A stretch of DNA of 64,000 nucleotides, taken from Bartonella harrusi (GTDB lineage: Bacteria > Pseudomonadota > Alphaproteobacteria > Rhizobiales > Rhizobiaceae). Made by a program: the position numbers and the translations under genes. The notes under the pieces were generated by a model that saw nothing but the letters and a program-made list of their open reading frames with translations, did not search any database and was not told the origin of the DNA. Of this stretch, positions 1 through 9,059 are shown piece after piece. The stretch lies in contig NZ_CP101114.1 of NCBI RefSeq assembly GCF_024297065.1, positions 868,001-932,000 of the forward strand, written 5' to 3'. Every line of letters starts with the position of its first letter. The stretch's first letter is position 1.

Positions 1-72
1 GTTTTGGAGAAAACAACCCATCTTATTCTTTATACACCTGTACGTTTTTTAACTTCTACGGTGCAACATTGA
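1..72 (+). CDS. possible 3' end of an upstream gene (partial)
   Basis: Frame 1 is open from the first base to a TGA at 70-72 and would encode about 23 residues ending in a valine-glutamine-histidine tail. This could be the carboxy end of a gene starting outside the window. It is too short to recognise, and an open frame of this length can occur by chance in AT-rich DNA. Confidence 0.2.
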   Translation, partial: VLEKTTHLILYTPVRFLTSTVQH

Positions 73-202
73 GTGTGAGAAAAATTGAATTTTCTATTAA
101 ATACAAATGAATACAGATAATATTTTTTAGCACTTTCTTTAGAATAGCTTTGTAAAATACAAACGAATAGTGGAATGAATGTAAACAGTCATTAGTGAGT
201 TC

Positions 203-721
203 ATGATGGTTGCACGAAAACGCTATGTTGATACGCCTACATTGGTTGATTATTTATCTCATTCTGCAATTAAGTTATTAGATATTCATAATATGCTTTT
301 GAAGGCGAGAGAAGGTCATATGGGGGATAAACCAAATTTATTGCATCAAATTGATTCTACAAAAAAACAACTAGATGAGATAAGCCATGCTCTTATCTTA
401 GAATATCGCAAACGCCAAGAAAATGAGCGTTTTCTAAAACAAATTTTAGTATCGATTTCTGATCAGCTTTTTTTACTTAATAATGGTTTTAAGGAATCTG
501 GACGTCTCTTCTTTCAGGAGATTAGAATGCTTCAATCGCAGATGCAATGTTTTTATGAGAGAAAGGAAAAGAAGAATGTGTTGGATAGCAAAGAATCTTT
601 TTATTCTCCATCAAAAATTGATGAAGTCATTCAGCAGTTACAAAAAGCACGACAAAAACTTATTGTTGAAAGCCCACATCTTTTTGAAAAGGAACAACCA
701 AGATCTGAAAAAAATAGATAA
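203..721 (+). CDS. hypothetical protein, helical/coiled-coil
   Basis: The 172-residue product is rich in Lys, Glu, Gln and Leu, with no signal peptide or membrane segment. The middle (residues about 50-140) looks like long amphipathic helices, so a coiled-coil cytoplasmic protein is likely. I recognise no family. Two adjacent ATG codons (203 and 206) could serve as start and neither has a strong Shine-Dalgarno sequence. The AT-rich codon use resembles the chromosomal background rather than the G+C-richer phage tail genes that begin about 50 bases downstream, so it may be a host gene bordering the prophage remnant. Confidence 0.5.
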   Translation: MMVARKRYVDTPTLVDYLSHSAIKLLDIHNMLLKAREGHMGDKPNLLHQIDSTKKQLDEISHALILEYRKRQENERFLKQILVSISDQLFLLNNGFKESGRLFFQEIRMLQSQMQCFYERKEKKNVLDSKESFYSPSKIDEVIQQLQKARQKLIVESPHLFEKEQPRSEKNR

Positions 722-769
722 AAATATTTTCAATTTATAGAAGAGAATACAACCCATAATTAATGCATT

Positions 770-2099
770 ATATCCGTAGAACAAGAAGCGGATAAACAAG
801 CAACCGGTGCCATCCGGCAATTTGAACTTTTGCAAAACTGCATCGTGGCTTTGGGCATTAGCATTGGCAACGTGTTGTTGCCCCATGTCAACAGTTTGAT
901 GGAAAGTGTTGGAAATTTTATCAATGGCTTGATGGCATGGGCCAATGCCCATCCCGCCTTAACCAGTGCGATTGTCAAAACCATTAGCACCTTGATGGCT
1001 TTTAATATTGCTCTGCGGGTATTGCGCTTTACCATGGCTGGCACACGCCTTGGTTTGCTTCAGTTGATGAGCTCTTTGATCAAAATTGGTGGTGTGAGTC
1101 GTGCCCTTAAAACAAGTTGGCGAGGTTTAATTATCTCAGGGCGCTCTTTGGGACTCATGGCGGCAACTCTTGGTGGGAGCACGCTTCGTCTTCTGCGACC
1201 CATGACTTTATTGGTGGCAGCCTTTCGCGAGCTTATGGTCTTGAGTTCTTCATTTGCTGCTGCTTTTGGCTGGGTTGGCACAGTGATAGAAGTGGTAGCA
1301 ACAGGCATTGCTTCTGTTGTTGGTGCTGTTTTTTCCCCGATAGGGGCTTTGATTGCCGCTGTTGTCGCAGTGATCATGGCGGCTTGTTTTGCCTTGTGGA
1401 AATATTGGGATCGGTTTTCCTCTTTTGTCAAAGGTTTTGCTCGCGGGCTGGTCCACGCTTTTGGCCGTATCTTTGAAGCTGTCATGCGCTTTTTTGGTGC
1501 TGATACCGCAACCATTACTAAGTGGAAAAACACCCTTGCTGCTGCCTTTGATTTCTCTGAACATTGGCAAAAGTTCAAACAGGAGCTTAGCGCTGTTGGC
1601 GAGTGGTTTGGCAATATATGGGAGGGTTTTAAGCAAAGCATTGCCAATTTTTGGAGCTGGTTGGGAAGCTTTTTTGCCCGCGAAAAGCTCTCAGAAGAAG
1701 CCAAGGCGGGTATGGAACAGGCCGGAGAAGATCTAGCCAATGGGATTGTCGATGGCTTTCTGTCCTCCATCACAAAGTTGACTGATTTTTTTAAATCTTT
1801 ATCTGGTCGCATCAAAGGATGGATTGGTTCGATTGATATCTCTAACATGTTTCATTTTGCCCAGTTGGCTTGGTGGCAAAACAGCTTTGCAGCCAATTGT
1901 ACAATTTGCCGGTCACTCGCAAACCAGCCCTGTGACAACGCAGGCAACGGACAAAAACAAGCAGAGCGCATCCGTTTATCACCATCAAAATGTCACGGTG
2001 CATGTCAATGGGGCGCGTGATCCTCTTGCTACAGGACGTGCGGTAAGTCATGCCCTCCAACGGGCAAAAGCCAATGCCTTGCATGGCGGGACAGAATAA
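770..2099 (+). pseudogene. phage tail tape measure protein fragment (5' truncated, frameshifted)
   Basis: The open frame from about 773 to 2020 encodes the hydrophobic central and C-terminal part of a P2 gpT-type tail tape measure protein: several long hydrophobic stretches between residues about 10 and 170, then an amphipathic region rich in Trp and Phe. A tape measure protein sets tail length and helps pass DNA during infection. The N-terminal part, normally several hundred residues, is missing. Near 1845-1862 the frame shifts: the last ~55 codons of the main frame are nonsense, while the natural C-terminus continues in the next frame to the TAA at 2097-2099. gpU, gpX and gpD homologues follow in P2 order. 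Calling it a tape measure is a family-level inference from composition and context. Confidence 0.75.
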
Positions 2100-2129
2100 G
2101 GGGGGAGAAGCAATGAGGGGAGGGGGAAA

Positions 2130-2576
2130 ATGAAAGATCCTTTGATGATGCTGGGTCCGCATCAGTTTTATGTCGATTGGCTGAATTTCCAATCCTTTGA
2201 GGAAGAGTTTTCCGCCTCATGGGTGTCTATGGAGCGTTTTGGCAAAGCCCCCAGCTTGCAATTTACCGGCTATGGCAATGATGCCAAAACCATCCATGGC
2301 GTGTGGTTTCCAGAAGAGTTTGGTGATCGTGTAGCCATCGATGCACTCACCATGACCATTAGAGCAGCAAAACCGGTGCAGATGCTTCGTTGGGTCAATG
2401 ATATAAGCTATAGTGCCATATTCCATGGTCCCGTGGTGATCACCTCGATCACCAAAGACCACGATTATATCAGTCGCTCTGGTCAATCGCAGCGTATCCG
2501 TTATTCCATCAGTCTGGTGCCCTTTTTTGATGGGGGCAAACCGCAAGGATATTTCCAAGAGGGACGACAGCTATGA
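2130..2576 (+). CDS. P2 gpU-like phage tail protein
   Basis: This is a 148-residue protein of the P2 GpU family, a tail tube terminator or completion component. The N-terminus has the phase-setting pattern 'M-x-LG-x-x-x-F' followed by an aromatic-rich segment, and the middle has the family's conserved 'W..P..FG' core, with the family's usual length of 140-150 residues. The ATG at 2130 follows a GGGGGAAA purine tract at good spacing. Its last four bases overlap the start of the gpX-like gene, so the two are translationally coupled. It looks intact, but the upstream tape measure is broken, so a working tail is unlikely. Confidence 0.85.
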   Translation: MKDPLMMLGPHQFYVDWLNFQSFEEEFSASWVSMERFGKAPSLQFTGYGNDAKTIHGVWFPEEFGDRVAIDALTMTIRAAKPVQMLRWVNDISYSAIFHGPVVITSITKDHDYISRSGQSQRIRYSISLVPFFDGGKPQGYFQEGRQL

Positions 2577-2827
2577 AGCTACCAGTAAAGCACATTGTTG
2601 TAGAGTTAGAAGATCTCAGTCTCGATCTGATTTGCTTTCAACATGCCATGGCGGTGTTAGGAGACCGTCAACAGGCTGGATTCTTAGAGGGCTATTTAGA
2701 AGCCACCTTGAGAGCCAATTCAGGGATTGCCCAATATGGTGCTGTTTTGCCACGGGGTTTAGAGATCACTTTGCCTGAATTTGTCTTTGTTCCTCCTCAA
2801 AGCAGAGTGAAGCGGTTATGGGATTAA
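2573..2827 (+). CDS. P2 gpX-like tail protein
   Basis: This 84-residue protein matches the tail X family: small, with a LysM-like fold, acting in tail assembly or attachment of the tail tip. Supporting features are the family's leucine-rich start, the central 'G..EA.L..N.G(I/L)A' pattern at residues about 40-57, and the 'LP.G..I.LP' segment near residue 65. The ATG overlaps the gpU stop by four bases, and the gene overlaps the start of gpD by ten bases. Such packing is typical of a P2-like tail operon and supports the call despite the short length. Confidence 0.8.
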   Translation: MKLPVKHIVVELEDLSLDLICFQHAMAVLGDRQQAGFLEGYLEATLRANSGIAQYGAVLPRGLEITLPEFVFVPPQSRVKRLWD

Positions 2828-3825
2828 GGCGGAGCACTCCTTTTATTGTGGTTAAGGTGGGAGAAAAAGCCGTCCATGAGGTTTTCTACCAGCGTCTTCT
2901 TAGCACCACCATTACCGATCATGCCGGCAATGAAGTCGATCGTTTTGAAGCGGAGTTTGATGATAGGGACAATGATTTAGAGATTCCGCAAAAGAACAGC
3001 ACCCTGCAGGTGATGTTTGGTTATCAGGACAGCATCAGTGCTGTTATGGGGCGTTTTGTTGTCGAATCGGTTGTCAGTATCGGGGGCAGTGATGGAGAGG
3101 TTTTGCGCCTTTGCGGCAAAAGCGCTTCGATGCGTGGTGAACTCAAAGAACAGATAAGTGAGCATTTTGACAATCAAACCATTGGTGAGATTGTCGAAAG
3201 CTTAGCCAAGCGTCATGGTTATCAAGCCAAAGTCGACCAAGAGTTTTATAGCAAAACCTTGCCTTATGTGGTGCGCACCAATCAGTCGACAATTGATTTT
3301 TTAACCCGCCTTGCGGAGCGTATGCAGGCACGTTTTTTTATCAAAGACAATAAGTTTTTATTTTTAAGCGGCAACAATTTACCGGCAATCACTCTTTCCA
3401 AGCATGATTGTTCCAGTTGGGAATTTACCCTCGAGCCACGCACCCAATATGGCAGCGTTGAATCAACCTATTTTGATCGCTCGCAAGGAAAACAGCTGTC
3501 TGTCAAATATCAAACGAATCTCCAAGGCCCCACACGGCGTTTGCGTGGTTGCTATCCTTGCAGAGAGGAAGCTTTGGCTGCTGCCGCATCAGAATCGGAC
3601 CGGCTTTGTCGTGGTATGGGCAGTGGTTCTTTGGCTTTAGAGGGGCGTCCAGAAATCATGGCCGATCAACCTCTCATTTTGCAAGGGTTCCGCGAGCAAA
3701 TCAATGGAGCATGGAAAGCCGCAACCGTCACCCACCGCTATGAGAAACAAAGCGGCTATACCACAGAAATCACCTTAGAGGCACCAGAAAAGGGAAAACA
3801 GCCATGGGAAGAGGATAGCTCCTAG
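2818..3825 (+). CDS. P2 gpD-like late control / tail hub protein
   Basis: This 335-residue protein belongs to the phage late control gene D family. These proteins form the baseplate hub above the spike and resemble T4 gp27. The N-terminus carries the family's 'D..G...D..E..FDDRD' pattern (residues about 35-55), followed by the 'GY.D.....G.FVVE.V' and 'LRLCGKSASMRG' regions, then a middle domain about adopting the correct fold for a full hub. The length matches the family (about 330-360). It begins at an ATG overlapping gpX. It is the last recognisable tail gene before the repeat cluster and appears intact. Confidence 0.85.
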   Translation: MGLRRSTPFIVVKVGEKAVHEVFYQRLLSTTITDHAGNEVDRFEAEFDDRDNDLEIPQKNSTLQVMFGYQDSISAVMGRFVVESVVSIGGSDGEVLRLCGKSASMRGELKEQISEHFDNQTIGEIVESLAKRHGYQAKVDQEFYSKTLPYVVRTNQSTIDFLTRLAERMQARFFIKDNKFLFLSGNNLPAITLSKHDCSSWEFTLEPRTQYGSVESTYFDRSQGKQLSVKYQTNLQGPTRRLRGCYPCREEALAAAASESDRLCRGMGSGSLALEGRPEIMADQPLILQGFREQINGAWKAATVTHRYEKQSGYTTEITLEAPEKGKQPWEEDSS

Positions 3826-3826
3826 A

Positions 3827-3922
3827 ATGAGAAAATCAAAAAGTAAAGTTTACCCTTTGATCGGTGATGCGCATGTGAATCAAAGTGGAAACATTGCACT
3901 TTGGTTTGCTGATGAGAAATAG
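3827..3922 (+). CDS. small ORF (31 aa) at the end of the tail operon
   Basis: An ATG one base after the gpD stop opens a 31-codon frame ending at TAG 3920-3922. I do not recognise the product. The interesting point is that related peptide patterns ('VYP', '(S)xNIA', a Asp/Glu-Lys/Gln end then stop, then 'GQV') recur in the degenerate DNA that follows, around 4125-4225. The ORF may therefore be one unit of a duplicated short sequence rather than a true gene. The first two palindromic repeats of the cluster lie inside it. Confidence 0.35.
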   Translation: MRKSKSKVYPLIGDAHVNQSGNIALWFADEK

Positions 3923-4225
3923 GGTCAAGTTGACCGAATTATTTGTTATCATGCAATAGGTGCAAGTTGCCCCAATTGCTCAAGGAAGCGATAATGCATT
4001 TTTAAATCACAATATATAAAGTGTGAAGGGGATAAAAAATCAAAGGGTCAACTTGACCTTTTGATTGATGATGATAGGCATTTGAAGAAATTGGTGTAGG
4101 TTGCACCAAGTGCGTGAAGATGAGCAATAGGGTAATGTTTACCCAATTCCTTACACCAACAATAGTGCAAACATTGCACAATTGCATGCTAAAGAGCAAT
4201 AGGGTCAAGTTGCCCCAATTGCTCA
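3842..4225. repeat. cluster of short imperfect palindromes
   Basis: At least nine dyads of 13-17 bases lie in about 385 bases: 3842-3855, 3885-3899, 3923-3935 (GGTCAAGTTGACC), 3959-3973, 4045-4058 (GGGTCAACTTGACC), 4091-4109 (ttGGTGtaggttgCACCaa), 4126-4148 (core GGGTAATGTTTACCC), 4165-4179 (GTGCAAACATTGCAC) and 4195-4225. The last extends to a near-perfect 31-base inverted repeat. Most share the frame GGx(T/G)CAA-x-TTGxxCC around a central base. The arms co-vary: GTCAA pairs with TTGAC, GTGCAA with TTGCAC and GTAAA with TTTAC. The function is unknown; operator-like sites, RNA hairpins or a decayed duplicated mini-gene are all possible. Confidence 0.7.
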
Positions 4226-4681
4226 AATGCTTTTTCTCTTTTTAGTAATATGCTTGGGATAGGAAGAAACGATTATTCAATTCCCCTAAAAGAGGCAATA
4301 AGTGACCTTTGAAAGGCCTTTGAAGACCCTTTGAGAGCCCTTTAAAAAAATGAAAATCCTTTGAAAATGAGGTTATTTTTACAATATATGATGCAAATGA
4401 TACAAAATTTGTTGGTCTCTGCATGCATGTTTTACAGATTTTAGGTGTCAAATAAGCGGATTGCTGGAAGAAATGAAACATCTCAAATTGTGATTCTGGG
4501 TAGAGAAAAATAAGAACTCATAAAAGCCGTTCTAAACACCTCTTAAAACTTCTTTAAAACCGCTTAAAAACTCTATGAAAAAAATAAATTGCTGCAAAAC
4601 CTGGTGTCAAATTGTGCAAAACCTAGTGGCAAGCTACATTAAGAAAAAGATTATATATTTCAATATATTATGATAATAATA
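4226..4681. other. intergenic, no gene seen
   Basis: This stretch holds A/T-rich sequence with repeated CCTTTGAA/CCCTTT-type words around 4300-4360 and TTTAAAA words around 4540-4570. The open frames on the minus strand have no recognisable product and start or stop arbitrarily. I see no RNA gene before the tRNA. Confidence 0.5.
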
Positions 4682-4757
4682 TGGTGCCGCATGCCGGATT
4701 CGAACCAGCGACCCCATCATTACGAATGATGTGCTCTACCAACTGAGCTAATACGGC
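4682..4757 (-). tRNA. tRNA-Thr (anticodon CGU)
   Basis: Read on the minus strand, the 76-base sequence folds as a full cloverleaf. The acceptor stem GCCGTAT pairs with ATGCGGC (one G-U). There is a D-arm with AGCTCAGTTGGTAGAGC and an anticodon stem CATCA/TGATG enclosing the loop TTCGTAA, giving anticodon CGT, which reads ACG (Thr). The T-arm has GGTTCGAATCC, and the 3' CCA is encoded. It lies between the P2-like tail remnant and slyX. tRNA genes are common prophage attachment sites, but no integrase sits beside this one. Confidence 0.97.
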
Positions 4758-5206
4758 ATCGATTTGTGTATTCATTAGCCAAAAGTTCGCGCAAAAGCAA
4801 GTATGCATCTTTTCAATAATTTACTAAGGTGCTTTAATACTTGAGGTAGGAGGAGGGGCGCAAAGGGTAAGAGCAGAACAGTATTTTTTTAATCTTTATC
4901 CTCTTAAAGTGCTTTGCAATTTAAGACCACTCTCAAGCTGATAATATTATTAAAATGCATCTTTGGAGCAGAATGAGAAGTTAAGATTTTTCATAAAGAT
5001 AAAAACATCTGTTGCCTTCTATGAAAATGAAGAAGTTTATTGAACAAGAAATTGAGGGAATAAAAAGGCATCATCAACCTTTATGAGATAAAGATAAGAT
5101 CAGTAAAATGAGTAGAAAAGTTATTTTTTATTTTTATAGAAATGAGAATAAAAGTAGTGACATAATGAATTAAATACATTTTTCTATTTAAGATGGAGTA
5201 AAAGCT
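4758..5206. other. intergenic, no gene seen
   Basis: About 450 bases of AT-rich DNA between the tRNA (minus strand) and slyX (plus strand). It must hold the promoters of both. No open frame, hairpin terminator or RNA gene stands out. A GGAG ribosome-binding site lies just before the slyX ATG. Confidence 0.4.
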
Positions 5207-5410
5207 ATGTCTGTTGAAAATAGGCTGATAGAATTAGAAACAAAACTAGCTTATCAAGAAAAATTGATTGATGAGCTCTCTTGCGTGGTAACTGATCAAT
5301 GGAAAAGTTTAAATGAGATATCCAAAAAACTTAATATTTTAATGAGGAGGTTTTCAGATTTAGAAGAACAGGGTGTTTCCGAAGATGTTTTGTCATCTTT
5401 TCATCAATAG
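5207..5410 (+). CDS. slyX: SlyX family protein
   Basis: The 67-residue product shows the SlyX pattern: 'RLxELExKLAYQEKxIDELS' at residues 5-25, followed by a second heptad-bearing helix and a short C-terminal tail ending 'SSFHQ', where the family usually ends in a Pro-His-Tyr-like tail. SlyX is a small conserved coiled-coil protein of unknown biochemical role, found in many proteobacteria. The length matches the family. The ATG at 5207 follows GGAG with proper spacing. The gene stands alone, without operon partners. Confidence 0.85.
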   Translation: MSVENRLIELETKLAYQEKLIDELSCVVTDQWKSLNEISKKLNILMRRFSDLEEQGVSEDVLSSFHQ

Positions 5411-5748
5411 AGAGATTAGGTATTTTGGGAAAGCTTTCAAATTTTTTTATTTACAGTCATTTACTGTCTACTCTTTTAGATATGGAGCACAGTTTTTATA
5501 AGATTGAATTTTCCTTCATTTTTTCAAAAAAATTAAATCTTATAAGGGATGGATATTATGGGAAGACAAGCCCTATATATGATTTAGATGCTGAAAAACG
5601 AAAAAACTTTTAGAGAGCTAAATGAGTGATTATGGGTAATTCATTTACTCTTCTTAACAAAATAATTCTCAGCTATCTTGTAGGATTAAATTCTCTAAAA
5701 CGTATTGAGTGTATATAGTATATAGATACTAGAAGAAGCTTATAAAAA
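5411..5748. other. intergenic, one dubious ORF
   Basis: A 62-codon open frame at 5425-5613 has no recognisable motif, starts with TTG and shows composition expected from AT-rich noncoding DNA, so I do not call it a gene. No terminator or RNA gene is clear. Confidence 0.35.
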
Positions 5749-6081
5749 TCAAATATATTCTTCTGTATATGATATTTTATGAAAATGTTTTTGTTGTTCA
5801 TTACTCAAGATACAACATATTAGTGCAAAAGCACCTAAGATAGACCATGCTGGTAAACAAGTAAGATTAATGCAAATTGGAGATAAGAAAGTTGGTATGC
5901 TATTATATAGAGACTGGTTAAAACGATAGATATCTGTTTGTAGAAGGTTTGCTAGCATTTTATTGAAAGGGGTTGTGACCCAATGTGATGTGCTCACAGA
6001 GTGTGCACTATCAATAACGAGTGTTATAATTGTTAGTGTAAAGAAAATAAAAGCCATTAATTTGAATAAAGGACGGAGCAT
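5749..6081 (-). CDS. small inner-membrane protein, unknown function
   Basis: The 110-residue protein starts at an ATG preceded by AGGAAGAA on the minus strand. It has an N-terminal hydrophobic segment (residues about 7-26), an amphipathic middle with 'NQSLYNSIPTFLSP', and a second hydrophobic segment (about 75-95), so it is probably a two-pass membrane protein with a short charged tail. It resembles conserved small alphaproteobacterial proteins in which an 'IDSAxSV' stretch follows the first membrane helix, but I cannot give a named family or function. It is divergent from the permease gene. Confidence 0.6.
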   Translation of the reverse strand: MLRPLFKLMAFIFFTLTIITLVIDSAHSVSTSHWVTTPFNKMLANLLQTDIYRFNQSLYNSIPTFLSPICINLTCLPAWSILGAFALICCILSNEQQKHFHKISYTEEYI

Positions 6082-6260
6082 ATTTCTTCCTATAATTTTA
6101 ACGGAATGTTTACATAATGCATACGAAAATAATGGGTTGCGTTATGATCAAAAAAAGTTTACGTCTTTCTTGTCTTTTTTTGAAAAAGTTGCATAAAAAC
6201 GAGGGTTGTTTTATCTCGAAAAATTAGATTACATTCAATAAAGATAATGTGGGAGGAATG

Positions 6261-7688
6261 ATGTTCGAGGAAAAAAACAATGAGTTGAAGCGTAATCTTC
6301 AAAATCGTCATATTCAAATGATTGCTTTAGGCGGGGTTATTGGAACAGGTCTTTTTTATGGGTCAACAGAGTCTATAAAATTAGCTGGCCCTTCAGCTAT
6401 TCTAGCATATCTTTTGGGAGGACTTATTATTTATTTCATCATGCGAATGCTTGGTGAGATGTCAGTAGAAGAGCCAACATCAGGTGCCTTTAGTTTTTTT
6501 GCCTATAAATATTGGGGGAGTTTAGCTGGTTTTATAACAGGTTGGAATTATTGGTTTCTTTATATTCTTGTTAGTATGACTGAACTTACCGTTGTGGGGT
6601 TTTACCTTGATTATTGGATTTTGATTGATCATTGGAAGTCATCTCTCATTGTTCTTTTGCTTGTAACCTTGATTAATTTGTTGAATGTTCGTTTTTATGG
6701 CGAGTTTGAATTTTTCTTAGCTTTGATTAAAGTGGTTGCCGTTGTTGGTATGATTATTTTTGGAATTTTTCTCATTCTCACCGGAATAGATGGATATCAA
6801 GTGGGCATTCATCATCTTTGGACCCATGGCGGTTTTTTTCCTTATGGTGCAACAGGAGTTATTTTGGCTACATGCGTAGTGATGTTTTCTTTTGGAGGAA
6901 CAGAATTAATTGGTATTGCTGCTGGAGAGGTATCAAATCCACAAAAGACAATACCCATTGCTATTCGTAAAGTAATGTGGAGGATTATTATTTTTTATAT
7001 TGGTTCTATCAGCGTCATTATGATGATAAGTCCGTGGAATACAATTGGAAAAGATGGTAGTCCTTTCGTCACCATTTTTACAACCGTTGGAATTCCCGCA
7101 GCTGGACATATTTTGAATTTTGTGGTGATTATGGCTGCTATTTCGGTTTATAATAGTGGTATTTATTCCAATGGTCGTATGCTTTATAGTTTAGCAATAC
7201 AAAAAAATGCACCACGTATTTTTGGGAAGCTTAATGCTGCTCATATTCCTTATATTGCTATCCTTTTTTCATCGTTGTGTACTGCGATAATTGTTGTTGT
7301 TAATGTTCTTGTTCCCGATAATAGTTTTATGCGGATTATGGCTCTTGCAACTGCGGCAGCAGTTATTACTTGGGCTATTATTGTTATTGTTCATTTAAAG
7401 TTTAGAAGAGCACATAAGGACAAAGAAGGATCATTTATTTATCCGTTTGGTCTGTATCCTTACGCTAACTATTTTTGCATCTTCTTTCTCGCTTTATTAT
7501 TTTTGATTATGTTTTTAAGTGGCTTTGGAAAAGATGGATTAATGGTTCAAATTTTCGATATGTTAGGAATTAGAACAACCTTTATTGAATCATATATTCC
7601 TGCGCAGATGCCTGATATGAGCTTATCGGTTATTATCATTCCTCTGTGGTGTTTGCTTTTGCTTTTAGGCTATAAGCTTAAGAGATAA
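6261..7688 (+). CDS. amino-acid permease, APC superfamily (AAT family)
   Basis: This integral membrane transporter has about 12 hydrophobic segments. The N-terminus is diagnostic of the AAT family: 'L.NRHIQMIALGGVIGTGLFYGS' at residues 11-33, then 'GP..I..YLLGG' and 'RMLGEM' (helices 1-2), and 'GTELIGIAAGE..NP.K.IP.AI' after the fifth helix. Members import amino acids with protons. Substrate cannot be deduced; aromatic, basic or neutral amino acids are all possible. A GTG at 6249 is in frame, but the GGGAGG at 6251-6256 places initiation at ATG 6261 (or 6258). The length of about 476 residues is normal. It is followed by bioM after 25 bases, perhaps on the same transcript. Confidence 0.88.
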   Translation: MFEEKNNELKRNLQNRHIQMIALGGVIGTGLFYGSTESIKLAGPSAILAYLLGGLIIYFIMRMLGEMSVEEPTSGAFSFFAYKYWGSLAGFITGWNYWFLYILVSMTELTVVGFYLDYWILIDHWKSSLIVLLLVTLINLLNVRFYGEFEFFLALIKVVAVVGMIIFGIFLILTGIDGYQVGIHHLWTHGGFFPYGATGVILATCVVMFSFGGTELIGIAAGEVSNPQKTIPIAIRKVMWRIIIFYIGSISVIMMISPWNTIGKDGSPFVTIFTTVGIPAAGHILNFVVIMAAISVYNSGIYSNGRMLYSLAIQKNAPRIFGKLNAAHIPYIAILFSSLCTAIIVVVNVLVPDNSFMRIMALATAAAVITWAIIVIVHLKFRRAHKDKEGSFIYPFGLYPYANYFCIFFLALLFLIMFLSGFGKDGLMVQIFDMLGIRTTFIESYIPAQMPDMSLSVIIIPLWCLLLLLGYKLKR

Positions 7689-7713
7689 CGTTTGGGTAAT
7701 ATAAGGGGCGTGA

Positions 7714-8406
7714 TTGGATGAAGTCTTGGGGATCATAAAATTTAATAATGTCACACAAATTTTTGGTGATTTGTGCGTTTTAAGAGATATCACTGTAGAG
7801 CTTACAGAAAGGCGAATCGCTATTATTGGTGCAAATGGTTCTGGAAAAAGTACATTTGTTCGTCTTATCAATGGGTTGCAGTTACCATCTCATGGTTTTG
7901 TAAGCGTTGATGGGCTTGATACAAAGCAAGATGCAAAGGCAGTGAAGCGTAAAGTAGGGTTTATTTTTCAAAATCCTGATAATCAAATTGTTTTACCATT
8001 AGTAGAAGAAGATTTAGCTTTTGGTCTCAAAAATCTAAAACTTAGCAAAGATGAAATTCAGAAGTGTGTAGATGAAATTTTACAGCGCTATGATCTCCAA
8101 GCTTTCAGAAATCATGCGGTTCATTTATTAAGTGGTGGACAAAAACAATTGATTGCCATTTCGGGTGTAGTGGCGATGAAACCTGATTATATTATTTTTG
8201 ATGAGCCAACGACATTGCTTGATTTGCGAAATAAGCGTCGTATTACACAAGTTATAGAGGAATTATCACAAACGGCGCTTGTCGTATCACATGATTTGGA
8301 ATTTCTCAGAAACTTTGATAGAGTGCTCATTTTTGATAGGGGGAAAATAGCTGTTGATGATGTACCTTGTGTTGCCATCAAAGAATATATGAGAAGAATG
8401 TCTTGA
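7714..8406 (+). CDS. bioM: biotin ECF transporter ATPase BioM
   Basis: This is a CbiO/BioM-type ABC ATPase of 230 residues. Visible motifs are Walker A 'GANGSGKST' (residues about 40), a Q-loop in 'FQNPDNQIV', signature 'LSGGQKQ', Walker B 'YIIFDEPT' and the switch histidine in 'VVSHD'. With BioN it energises uptake of biotin bound by the S-component BioY. The gene is the first of the tight bioM-bioN-bioY cluster typical of Rhizobiales and overlaps bioN by four bases. The 'QNPD.QIV' Q-loop is typical of ECF ATPases, which supports the call over a general ABC protein. No BioR-like operator was noticed upstream. Confidence 0.92.
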   Translation: MDEVLGIIKFNNVTQIFGDLCVLRDITVELTERRIAIIGANGSGKSTFVRLINGLQLPSHGFVSVDGLDTKQDAKAVKRKVGFIFQNPDNQIVLPLVEEDLAFGLKNLKLSKDEIQKCVDEILQRYDLQAFRNHAVHLLSGGQKQLIAISGVVAMKPDYIIFDEPTTLLDLRNKRRITQVIEELSQTALVVSHDLEFLRNFDRVLIFDRGKIAVDDVPCVAIKEYMRRMS

Positions 8407-9059
8407 TCGGCTTATATCTTCCTAAGGATACACTTATCCATCGGCTTAAACCAGAGATTAAGTTGGTGTTTCTGACTTTATGTGGAACTATTATATTTAT
8501 GGTTTCATCTGTATTTGTGCTCTCGTTGTTTTTATTGTTTGTAGCTTTGTTGTATGGAATTGCGAAGATTCCCTTCAACAATATTTTAAAACAACTTAAA
8601 TCTATGATTTTATTTTTAGTACTTATATTTGTTTTTCAAGTTATTTTTAAAAGTTGGCTTACTGGTTTTGAGGTTATATTGCGTTTAATTTCTCTTGTTT
8701 TTTTGGCATCTCTTGTGTCTTTAACAACTAAAGTTTCAGATATGGTGAATGCAATTGAAACATGGATTCAACCATTTCAACGCTTTGGTATAAATCCATC
8801 AAAATTTAGTATGGTGTTATCTATGGCAATCAGGTTCATTCCGGTTGTTAGTGAAAAATTCAATGAGGTGCGTGAAGCACAGCGGGCACGTGGATTTGAT
8901 ACGAACATTACTGCTCTTGCAATGCCATTAATTATACGAACAATAAGGATGGCTTCAGAAGTTGCTGAAGCACTAGAAGCACGTTCTTATGATGCTGATT
9001 TTGATGATAAAATATTTGACGATAATAAAGTTATTCATAGTAAGGGGATAATTCAATGA
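8403..9059 (+). CDS. bioN: biotin ECF transporter transmembrane protein BioN
   Basis: This EcfT-type subunit of about 218 residues has five or so hydrophobic segments. The C-terminal cytoplasmic half has two coupling motifs of the family, 'QRARG' and 'LEARS', which contact the ATPases. The open frame extends upstream to 8367, but the probable start is TTG 8403, which overlaps the bioM stop; no better start lies in frame nearby. Its stop overlaps the bioY ATG, so all three genes are translationally coupled. The product '[18 protein letters not shown]' at the N-terminus matches the family's usual opening. Confidence 0.9.
   Translation: MIGLYLPKDTLIHRLKPEIKLVFLTLCGTIIFMVSSVFVLSLFLLFVALLYGIAKIPFNNILKQLKSMILFLVLIFVFQVIFKSWLTGFEVILRLISLVFLASLVSLTTKVSDMVNAIETWIQPFQRFGINPSKFSMVLSMAIRFIPVVSEKFNEVREAQRARGFDTNITALAMPLIIRTIRMASEVAEALEARSYDADFDDKIFDDNKVIHSKGIIQ

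Noticed and set aside
2573-2778. Alternative frame overlapping gpX (starting at 2527).
   Set aside because: It overlaps gpU and gpX in another frame; only the gpX frame has the family pattern and the four-base overlap.
4002-4481. Two minus-strand ORFs over the palindrome cluster and the following spacer.
   Set aside because: The first is made of the palindromic repeats read backwards, the second of low-complexity DNA; neither has homology or a start signal.
4682-4757. tRNA-Thr as attachment site of the P2-like remnant.
   Set aside because: No integrase lies beside it and no duplicate of the tRNA 3' end was found on the other side of the remnant.
5425-5613. 62-codon ORF after slyX.
   Set aside because: TTG start, no ribosome-binding site, no motifs and low-complexity Phe/Lys/Ser-rich composition typical of AT-rich noncoding DNA.
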